Positions 43,801-64,000 of a DNA stretch of 64,000 bases are shown here, piece after piece (within the stretch, counting starts at the first letter, position 1; the number at the start of each line of letters is the position of its first letter). Under the pieces are notes generated by a model. It had not been told where the DNA came from, ran no database searches, and was given only the letters and a program-made list of their open reading frames with translations. Where the stretch lies: NCBI GenBank assembly GCA_035048485.1, contig CM068581.1:5360430-5424429 (forward strand), read 5' to 3'. Made by a program: the position numbers and the translations under genes. Origin of the DNA: Pteria penguin (Eukaryota; Mollusca; Bivalvia; Pterioida; Pteriidae).

Positions 43801-46800
43801 TTCTAAAGACGTGCGTATAAAAGAACTGTTCCCAGTATGGAAAGTGCCACTCTTTAATATGCTGGTGCCTGTTCCAATAAACAGTCGGGAAAAATAAACA
43901 GGATGTAATTGTGAAACAAATCTCTCGGGGGAAATTTCAGCTATTGTGAGAATGGAAATGTATCTGAATAAAGACCAGGTTTATCGTAGTACCATATCTC
44001 CGCAACGACGGAAAACGATTCAAGCTCTCTACAGGCAGACAAAAGCTATTGTGAAACATAGACATGGAGTCTTAGTATACAAAGTATAAGAACACTGCAG
44101 TTATGAAACACAATAAAAACGCAAGAGGTTTTATCAGATTCTGACATTGAATGTTTTGGTACAAGTTAAATATCTCAAGGGAAACTTCGTTGATTTTGGT
44201 ATCAATGGAAAGGGCTTCATTAAAAGTACACATTTTAAATATGAAGTCTTTATCTTCAATGGTTCAAAAGTAAGATTCAAGTTACTGATAGACAGGCAGA
44301 CAAACAACATTGGGGGGGGGGGCATAAAATCCAGAAAACTCAAATTTCAAATAATCCTTCAAAGGGATATTTACTAATACTAGTAAAAACTACATGTTTT
44401 AATGCATCTCTATGTTGAATAAATCCAGAACAAGTTGTGTTTTTGAAACTCTAATGCCCCCGGCGACACCAAAATCCAAAAAGTTATTTTTAGCGTGGTT
44501 ATTGTCAAGGTCAAAAGGTCATCGACCTTGGTGTCATTTGAAAGGGCTTCATTATTTAAGTACGCATATCAGATATAAAGTCTCTATCCCTCGCGAATCA
44601 AAAGTTATAGCCAAGGTTAAAGTTAACAATAGACAGACAGACACACAAACAAACAAACAGACTAGACAAAAGCAATATGCCACAGATATATCGATCCGGA
44701 GGCATAAAATAACACAAATATGTGGAAATAAAATATATAAATCTATCCTTTGGTGGTTCTAACCCACAAAATCAAAACCACTTGTAGGGGGACTTCAAGA
44801 CATCATACCTACCAAGTTTCACCAAAATCCCTTCAGCGGTTCTATTTTTTTTAAATTAACGAACGGATGGACACACTTGTAGTACACTAATATATTCAGT
44901 ATATCAATCCATGCAGCCGGTCTGAAGGAGGATTTTGTCACAGGAAGGTTCCATTGGAAAGTTACTGTGAAATACTTTATTTTCCCATTTTCGTAGAATA
45001 CCTCTTAACACTTGTTCGTAATTTCATGGAAAACGCCTCTGATTGAAAGACAAAATAATAACTTTCCGTCCACACATTTTACGTATATGCAATGAATCAA
45101 AGGCTGCTTACGATACAGAATCATTGACAATTAATGCAAACAACCACTAAATTTCTATCTCCATGTACGTGTAATAATAGTAATAAAAATCCTGATAATT
45201 CAGAGTTGGAATAGCATGTACTCGTGTATCTTTTTGCTTTATATTTTCAAATTGCACGAATCAAGTGATTATTATTTTCCAACTTCCCCATCTCTTCTTT
45301 TAAGACGAAACATTCGAGTACATATCATGTATAGGAAACTCCTGCATATGCTGCCGATCATGAATATAGAATTTCCTCAAAGTTTCCATATTTGCACAAT
45401 TCTTTGCTTAGACGAGATATCGTTGAAAACTATAATTAAGACACATATGTCAATTATAAAACTTATTTTGTGAATTTTCAGAATGGGGCAATTCTATTAC
45501 ACATAAACAATCACAGATACTACAGTGTATTTCGAAACTATCTTCGATGCGATTGAATTTGTGTAATGGGTACACATAAATTGTTAATCAGAATCGTATT
45601 CTGTTTTTCTAAAGGTATACATTCCTGCATTATTTCTACTAGAGAAAGCATTGAGGTTGTGCTCAAAATACCATTTATTATTTGCTTACATGTACTAGTA
45701 TTAGGAAATCAAAGAAAACACTTGAAAATGTGCTAAACCGACAGAGTTCAAAAAGATGTCCAAACTTATTTCTGACTTGAACCGAAAACAACATTTCTTA
45801 AGAGTTTTCTAGATTACTTTGGTGCTTTCAATTTATTGATTAACACAGCAAATATGAATTAAAAAGCTTGTCAAAAGCACAGATGGGCATATAATATATT
45901 GCTCAGTTGAGAAATTTCCTCCCTCTCAAACAACTCACTGCTTGAACAGAATTACAAATGCAAATACATGTACTCCTTATACATATTGCTCTCACAACAT
46001 CTGACAAATGACTGTAAACTTTTGATTCATCAATTTTAAGCAAGTCACAGTATTACATAGTAAACAAGATCCAACTCCTAAAACTCAAGGAAATCTAATT
46101 AGGAAATATTTACAAATTATCCTTGAATTTCATAGATTCTTATGATTAACAGCAAATCAATGCTCTACAATCTGTTTTGGTGCAAAATGAAATAAAAAAA
46201 ATGGGGCACCTCTAAACCAGTATATGAGTGCTGAAAAGCCTTACAAACTTGAAACTGAAATAAATACAAGCAAACCACTAATGAAGCATTAACAATTATT
46301 GAAGGCAGGATGTAAGACTTGAAATATCTAATTCTTATGGTATAACTTCAATGCAGGGGAAACAATGATGCATTTCTCTTGAAACAGGAAACCTTTAAGG
46401 TCAAAATCAAAAAGGTAATTTTGGGATACAGCCCATCAAGTCTATCTATGTGTGCGGTTTGAAAGATCCGATTCTCATGATCTTTCTGTAGCTGACCTAA
46501 ACTTTAATATGCTTCTGACCTTTTGATTGGGAATCTTCAAGGTCACAAATGAAAGTCACTGAGAGTAGTAGTCATTAAATTCAATCTTTATGTGAGGTTT
46601 TAAAGACATCTCTCATGATCTTTCTGTAATAGACAAATTCCAAGTTTTCAATTACACTTTGAAATTCTTAAATATAACCGTAAATAGGATGTGACTATGG
46701 ACAAATATTGACCTTTCAATTACAAAATTTCAATTATGAATTAAATTAAATTGAAATTTAAGATTTTATAATAAAAGGAACAAAACATGGAGATGGCTAA

Positions 46801-47034
46801 TAGAACTAAAATCAATGACACATTTGACAATGAAATTGGGAACTTTCAAGGTCAAGGTCACAAACAAAGGTTTTTGATGGATAAAGCTCATCAAGGTCTA
46901 TCTACATGTGAAATTTGAAAGAGTTTTTGTCTATGATCTTTCAACTCAATTCAATTATGCATTTGACCTTGTTACTGGGAACTTTCAAGGTCAATGTAAC
47001 AAAGGTATAAATGGATAGAACTCATTAAGATCAA
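40870..47034. other. Convergent intergenic region, no gene seen
   Basis: Holds a tRNA-like SINE head near 43470-43530, degraded CCGTCC-type elements in - orientation (near 43130-43400, 44300-44710, 46370-46990) with ACTTTCAAGGTCAAGGTCAC phrases, and otherwise AT-rich sequence. No ORF has recognisable protein character. Confidence 0.6.
43460..43575 (+). repeat. tRNA-like SINE head
   Basis: AATATAGCTCAATCAGCTCA (A-box-like) and TCCTGGGTTCGAGTTACG (B-box) with a short SINE-like body after it. Not a cloverleaf tRNA. Confidence 0.6.
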
Positions 47035-47042
47035 TCCACAAG

Positions 47043-47255
47043 CACAGGTCTATGCAAATAAAATAGTTATAAACCCCCCTTTTTTCCCTCTGACTCTCTC
47101 TCTCTACTCAATGACTGCACTCGTGATATGAAAAAAAAGAAAGTAGTCTAGCTTTGTTTTTTTCATTTCATGAGTGCAGTCATTGAGTCAAGAGAGAGTC
47201 AGAGGGAAAAAAAAAGGGGGGGGGTTTATAATTATTTTATTTGCAGGGACCTGTG
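47043..47255. mobile_element. hAT-like palindromic MITE, 213 bp, 8-bp target duplication
   Basis: Arms of about 90 bp begin CACAGGTCTATGCAAATAAA and end with the near complement GCAGGGACCTGTG. They contain GACTCTCTCTCT, TCAATGACTGCACTC and a C7/G9 tract. Flanked by a perfect 8-bp duplication tccacaag (47035-47042, 47256-47263). It is inserted in an older CCGTCC-type body. Confidence 0.9.
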
Positions 47256-47959
47256 TCCACAAGTAAAGGTTGAACTAAAGTTGATTACACATTTGACCTT
47301 AAAACTGCGAACCTTCAACGTCAATGTCACAAACAAAGTTTTCAATGGATAAAGCTTATCAAGGTCTATCTACATATAAAGTTTGAAAGAGTTTTTGTCA
47401 ATGTTTTTTTTGCAAGGTACTTAATCACAAGAGTTAATCCAAATTGTTGACGCAGACAGATGACATCACCATTTCAAAGACCGGATTTTGCTTTGCAATC
47501 TGGCCAAAAATTTTCCCTCTAATAGGGTTTGGACACTAACTTTCACGTTACAGCCAGTGTTGCATACAACACTCCTCCCCTATAGTCATCAGTGTGATTG
47601 AGGCAAATGTCTAAATTATGAAGAATCAACTAACTTTGTCATTCCTAACTCAAGTTATCATCTGTAAACCAAAAATCTATTTTTAGGGAAAGTGACCTAC
47701 ATATTTGACCTTTTTACCCCAAACACAATACCAAGCAAGCATTGTGTGTAGTTTCATCAATACATGTATTGGTCTATTCTAATTCAAGCTATAATCCCGA
47801 AACCAAAAATCTATTTTCAGCAAGTAATGTACATATTTCACCTTTTAACACCAAACACAATTCAATGCAAGCAATCTACATAAACTATCACTCTGTGAAG
47901 TTTCATCAATATTGGTCTATCCAAAGTTAAGTTAGCATCTGGAAACCATCAGGACAGAC

Positions 47960-50195
47960 AATGACAAACACTATAGTCCTTCTGGTTTTACCGGCAGGAG
48001 ACTAAAAAAGAAAAATAGAACAAGCATATTGAGTCCTGCTGGAGAAATATGTGTCCCCCACCAGTTTCCATAAGTTTACTAAGTCCAAGAGCCGTAACTA
48101 TTCCTTAAAATAGGTCAATCCTGACCAAACTCGATCTTGATTTATAACTCATTGATACAAAGCTAAATATCAACTTAATGGTTGCAAATTAAGTCTCAGA
48201 TAGACAGATGGAGTGGGAACCAATAGTCCCCTCCAGTTTACTGTTGAAAGACTAGAAATCAAGAAATCTAAATTCTGACAAGAAACTTTCAAATAAGCCT
48301 TGAAATAAACATTTTCAAATAAAATTTAAAAATAAATGACTTATTTCTCTTAAATAATTAATAAATCAAGAAAATGATACAAAACTGTGTCAAAAAGAAG
48401 AGAGTCAAGAAAGAGAACAGAAAAGCATAAAAAATCACAACCAGAAGTCTCTGTCGAGACTGGAGCTCTACTGTTATCCTCTACTCAAACAACAATTTAC
48501 CTTCAGAGAAGAAGGGGTAAAAATATATTTGGACCACACATGTATGTTTTTGTATTGCACATGCACAACTATACCACCTACCAAACATGATGAGATCATA
48601 ATTAAGTCTCACAGACATATACAATAAGAGAAGAAGTGGGAACAAGATTTTGGGACCACGCCCCTTTGTGGGGCCCCAAGGGGTCCGAACTGGTCCAAAA
48701 TTGCACATGCACAATTACACCACCTATCCAACAAAAGGAGACCATAATTAGGTCTCTAGGCTATATACTTTCAAAGAAAAAGAGGGAACAAGATTTTGGG
48801 ACCACACCCCTTTGTGGGACCCAAGGGGGTCCGGACTGGACCAAACTTATACATGCACAACTACATCACATATCAATCATGATGAGACTATAATTAGGTC
48901 TCTGGGACATATACCTTCAGAAAAGAAGAGGGAACAAGATTTTGGGACCACGCCCCTGTGGGGCCCAAGGAGGTCCAAACTGGTCCAAAATTGCACATGC
49001 ACAACTACACCACCTATCCAACAAAATGAGACCATAATTAGGTCTCTAGGATATATACCTTCAGAGAAAAAGAGGGAACAAGATTTTGGGACCACACCCG
49101 TTTGTGGGACCCCAGGGGGTCCAGACTGGACCAAAATTATACATGCACAACTAGATCACATACCAAACATGATTAGACCATAATTAGGTCTCTGGGACAT
49201 ATATCTTAAGAAAAGAAGAGGGAACAAGATTTTGGGACCACGCCCCTTTTTGGGACCCCAGGGGGTCCGAACCAGACCAAAATTATACATGCACAACTAC
49301 ATCACATACCAAACTTGATGAGACCATAATTAGGTCTCTGGGACATATACCTTCAGAAAAGAAGAGGGAACAAGATTTTGTGACCACGCCCCTTTGTGGG
49401 GTCCCAGGGGGTCCGGACTAGACCAAAATTGCACATGCACAACTAGACCACCTATCCAACAAAATGAGACCATAATTAGGTCTCTGGGACATATACCTTA
49501 AGGATAGAAGAGGGAACAAGAATTTGGGACCACGCCCTTTTGTGGGACCCCAGGGGGGGGGGGCGGACCAGGCCAAAATAATAAATGCACAACTAGATCA
49601 CATACCAAACATGATGAGACCATAATTAGGTCTCTGGGACATATACCTTAAGAATAGAAGAGGGAACAAGATTTTGGGACCACGCCCCTTTCTGGGAGCC
49701 CAAGGGGGCCGGACCATACCAAATTGCACATGCACAACTAGACCACCTATATAACAAAATGAGACCATAATTAGGTCTCTATGATATATACCTTCAGAAA
49801 TGAAAAGGGAACAAGATTTTGGGACCACGCCCCTTTTGTAGGGGCCCCAGGGGGTCCGGACCGGACCAAAATTGCACATGCACAACTAGACCAGCTACAA
49901 AACATGATGAGACCATAATTAGGTCTCTGGGATATATACAATCAGAGAAGAAGAGGGAACAAGATTTTGGGACCACGCCCTTTTGTGGGCCCCAAAGGGG
50001 TCGGAACTGGACCAAAATTGCACATGCACAACTAGACCACCTACCCAACAAGAAGAACCCATAATAAGGTCTCTGGGGTATATACCTTCAGAGGAGAAGA
50101 GGGAACAAAAAATTGTTTACGGACGGACGTCCGGACGGCCGGACAACGGACGAAGGACCATCGCATGAGCTCGACTGGTCGAGACCAGTAGAGCT
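47960..50195 (-). repeat. Hairpin-headed element(s) enclosing the 146-bp array
   Basis: At the right, AGCTCGACTGGTC GA GACCAGTAGAGCT (50168-50195) forms a hairpin followed on the - strand by CCTTCGTCCGTTGTCCGG. At 47978-48001 another weaker head (CTGG/CCGG stem) marks a neighbouring element in the same orientation. The array 48596-50110 is the body of the 50195 element. Confidence 0.8.
48596..50110. repeat. 146-bp tandem array, about 11 monomers
   Basis: The marker AACAAGATTTTGGGACCACG recurs at 48641, 48787, 48933, 49077, 49223, 49369, 49515, 49665, 49810, 49958 and 50104 (last one diverged). Steps are 146, 146, 144, 146, 146, 146, 150, 145, 148 and 146. Monomers also share GCACATGCACAACTAGACCA and GAGACCATAATTAGGTCTCT, the latter an imperfect palindrome. 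Confidence 0.97.
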
Positions 50196-51478
50196 AAAAA
50201 ACAATTACATTTCCAAAGACAGTTTTTTAGATCACTCTGGTGTATTTGATTTATTGACTTATAAAGCTGGTTTAAGGAAAAAGTTTAATAAATGTACCTT
50301 CAAAGGCCCAAGTTTCAGCATCTTGGAAAATCTTTCCATTAGTTTCAAAGAAGTCTATCAATGCTTATTATTACGTACAAATGGTATACCCATCCCCGTA
50401 TTTTTGTGAAAAAAAACCCTAAAATTTATTTTCGTTTTCCTTTTTTTCCAATCATAGTCATTTCAACAATTCAATAAAATTTTTAAAAATACATAAAATT
50501 TGTGCATTATAAGCAAACCACCAAGACAAAATCAAAGAAGTTACTTGAAAATATGCAAAAAAGACAAAGACAGAAAGATGTCAAAAAGTATAAAAAACAA
50601 ATTTGACTTTGGAATGGAACCATACCCGACAAAACTTTTTAACACTTTCCTCTAGATTACTGATACATTTTGTTGCCAGTCTGAAAAGTAATCAAAGGAG
50701 AATACTATCGGGCAAAAGTGTTGCCCTATCTTGGATCTACCCCTACACAAATCTGGCAAAAAAATGTACCACTTTTGTAGGGAACCTTTAGTAATTCATC
50801 TCTACCAAGTTTCATCGAAGTTCCTCATTCAAGTTTTGAAAAAGAAGTTAAAAATATGAAAAGTTTATGCCAAAAGGACAGATGGCTTGACAACAGATAA
50901 AGAGTGATCACTACAGCTTACTCAAACTTTCACCTTAAGTGATCTCGAAAAATTACACTGAACAAATGGAATGATCACAATAGCTCACACGAGCCTTCAG
51001 CCCAGGAGAGCTAAAAAACCCACACCACAAAGGTTTCACATACTATTTAATGATAATAGAAAATGATGAGTAGATTTCTTTTAAGCACTGTAGGTACAAT
51101 TTATTTTCTACACTCCAATATCACGGTTTCCATTAGTTACATTTTATAGTTTATCAATATTATACAAGTAAGAAGTCAGATTTTAACACAAATCATATCA
51201 GAGTTAGCATGTGGCACATAACATTTTAACATGTGGCACATCAGGTTTAGCATGTGGCAATTTGAGTTATGCATATGGCATACCAGATTCATGAAAGATG
51301 CATATCACTTCATGCTGCACATATTTACAACTAAATATGTCATGTTTTAGTTCTACATTTCTGGGTGCAGCATTCCAAATAACCACATTAAATTACAGTC
51401 AGTAATGTTTTAAAATTTCACATTAAAACATGAACATTATGCACTTTAAATGTCAATGCAACAAAATACACTGTATGT
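50196..51478. other. LANCL3-like 3' flank
   Basis: No gene. A - strand hairpin AGCTCTCCTGGGCT GAA GGCTCGTGTGAGCT lies at 50982-51012. A candidate AATAAA (- strand; TTTATT at 51100-51105) would give a 3' UTR of about 380 bases. Near 51200 GTGGCACAT is repeated a few times. Confidence 0.55.
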
Positions 51479-62225
<10,747 letters not shown>

Positions 62226-62980
62226 CTTGAATTATAATAACTTTTAACAATCTCCACTCGTCCGTCCCCGTTTTCTCTTTACAATAGCAAAAAAGCAAAA
62301 AGCAAAACCGTGTAACGGATAGGGCGATTTCCGATTCAAATACAACGTGAAAACACCGACAGACGATGCCGTGGATAATGGCGCAGACTCATGTAAAATA
62401 CGCTGGAACAAAAACAAAGAACTATATACACATGTATATATGTCTCTGGACAAAACAGACCTAGATATGTACAAAGCAAATATATATCAATGGGTATCTT
62501 TCAAATCACCGTGAAAAATATAGATATCAATAACCAATAGGTAATTAACGCAGGTGGAGATTGCAAGAGAAGATATTTTTGCACTAGAATCTGGAGTACA
62601 GAAACTGATTACAAGCCTTTTATATGATTATTCTGACGTAATCTCTGATACGACACATATTACGCAAAAGTTTATGTGGAATACGTCATCACTATTTGTC
62701 AGTATATTAATGGGTATATTTTTACACTTTGCTCAATATATGTATGGGTAGGGTGCCAGTGACTCCACGTCAGTACTCAAAATCATTGCAGGTTATCCCC
62801 CCTCCAGTGTGCGAATGTCAGTCTTGGCAATACTTTCCACGTTGAAAATACTATTGTCAATTTACATCATATAGCTTTAAAAGGAATCAGCACATCTATG
62901 CTGTGAGCCAAATCGTCCGAAATAAAAATGGAAACCTAAATTACTGGTCTGGTCTCTCGAGATAAAACAGACTTTAGCCG
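62226..62980 (-). promoter_or_regulatory. Upstream flank of LANCL3-like gene
   Basis: No TATA box at a convincing distance. 62554-62751 is open on the + strand but has no recognisable protein. The 5' UTR and promoter should lie here by position only. Confidence 0.35.
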
Positions 62981-62984
62981 ATAA

Positions 62985-63525
62985 CAAGGAAACGCAGTGG
63001 CGTTACAAGCAAACAAATATCGAAGGATCTCTACTGTAACGGATGACCATATTCGACCTAGAAAAAGAGCGAAACAGAAGCTCAGTTCTGAAATTCGTAA
63101 GGAGTGCGCCAAGAAAGCATCTGATAAACGTTAACAGATAACTGAAACAAATCATAGAGACACAAATCTGTTTCATAAGCTTATGCGGGGCAGCGCGGTG
63201 TACACAGTGAGAAAGTCACTGTGGACGAATTTTCATGCACGTACAAATGAAGTGAGGTCATAGACGCTTGGGTAGAAAAATTCAATTCTTGTCAAACTCA
63301 CCAAATCGACCTGGAACAACGAACAACCACGACAAAGGTCATAAGCTACATGTTGATGCAGTCCTCGATATATGAGGTCCCATATTCAGTTTGATAGAAG
63401 AAATAAGTGAGGACATAAAGACGCTCAACAAAGGTAAGGCACCTGACGCTTACGGTATCACAGGCGAACACATCATATATGCAGAAGGTATTCCGTTTTG
63501 GAGTTATTTTGTGCTATATCTAATG
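62985..63525 (+). pseudogene. LINE (non-LTR) reverse-transcriptase fragment, decayed
   Basis: Short frames carry DTNLFHKLMR, then IEEISEDIKTLNKGKAPDAY and GITGEHIIYAEG, typical of the linker and first reverse-transcriptase block of molluscan LINEs (phrases of the type GKAPDxYGxTxEH). Stops and frameshifts break it. It ends where a pogo-like terminus begins. Confidence 0.75.
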
Positions 63526-63527
63526 CA

Positions 63528-64000
63528 ATACAGGAAAACCTGTCCTAACGGACACTCGAGATTAGCGGCCACTCTATTATAACGGACGGATTTTAATAGA
63601 ACCGATTTTTTTCTTCATAAAGTCTTGAAAATATTTCTCTATATAACGAACACTGTCTACTACGGACAAAGGACACTTCTTCCACACCAAATACTAATAA
63701 ATTACTTAAAAGAGACCTGGTTTTAACGGACAGTGTAACTACCATGCGTGTTTATTTAACAGACATAAGACGGTGATTATCCAATTAAGTTTTCTTGTAC
63801 AATGTACACACAGTGACAAAGTCAAATCGATAAGCCGATAATTAGCCAATTAAGTTTTACCTGTACACGGTAGATAATGATTGTTTACTGATATGCATCG
63901 ATGGATATATGTTCACTGTAGTATCAAAGGGTGTTTATACCACCGGGCTATTGAGAGTAGAAAACCGAGTTGATTCTGAATAGAATAAAACATGCAGTTT
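63528..64000. mobile_element. pogo-like element terminus, truncated by window end
   Basis: Begins after TA with CAGGAAAACCTGTCCTAACG followed by GGACACTCGAGATTAGCGGC and repeated TAACGGAC motifs (63575, 63655, 63735). No matching right end is visible before 64000. Inserted in the LINE fragment. Confidence 0.6.

Noticed and set aside
48636..50168. Frames on both strands with repeated REQDFGTTP / VVPKSCSLF
   Set aside because: Translation of the 146-bp array. The period is not a multiple of three, so the frame shifts between monomers.
62554..62751. 65-codon + frame upstream of the LANCL3-like gene
   Set aside because: Short, no recognisable family, opposite to the gene and no supporting signals.

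Overview
The window looks like AT-rich nuclear DNA of a bivalve (or closely related) mollusc. Genes are split into short exons separated by kilobase introns with GT..AG boundaries, the proteins are animal-type, and the introns are packed with repeat types typical of bivalves: tRNA-derived SINEs, many short palindromic DNA elements, and AGCTCACCTGAG / CCGTCCGTCC-headed elements. No rRNA, CRISPR, operon or prokaryotic signal was seen. All calls come from reading the sequence; no database search was run.

Two complete, convergent protein-coding genes are present. (1) Macoilin (MACO1/TMEM57 family) on the + strand: twelve coding exons from 5024 to 38243, 1,887 coding bases, 628 residues, all splice phases consistent. 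(2) A LanC-like protein, closest by motif to LANCL3, on the - strand: four coding exons from 62225 down to 51479, 1,245 bases, 414 residues, with the Cys/Cys-His zinc ligands present. They converge across about 13 kb (38244-51478) of 3' sequence and repeats.

Layout. 1-5023: macoilin upstream region with a SINE head, a 379-bp MITE, small palindromes, a duplicated block and a 220-bp AT microsatellite. 5024-38243: macoilin; its introns hold a hAT-type transposase relic (6384-7300), nested SINEs, several minisatellites, two related 1.6-1.7 kb AGCTCACC elements, a pogo/Tigger-like element (27155-28082) and a satellite in intron 10. 38244-51478: 3' flanks, a 36-bp minisatellite, a hAT-like palindromic MITE and an 11-copy array of 146-bp monomers. 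51479-62225: LANCL3-like gene; intron 1 holds a decayed piggyBac-type element (59206-61532) and a SINE. 62226-64000: LANCL3 5' flank, LINE reverse-transcriptase debris and a second pogo-like terminus.

The most unusual signal is a group of elements sharing one plan rather than one sequence: a T-rich entry, a 20-35 nt self-complementary hairpin whose stem differs between members, a CCGTCCGTCC-type stretch, and then in several members tandem body monomers of about 145 or 160 bp. In three of them the monomer step is 144-146 bp (one interval of 148-150 bp aside), close to a nucleosome core. Many bodies are rich in TCAAGGTCA-type nuclear-receptor half-sites.
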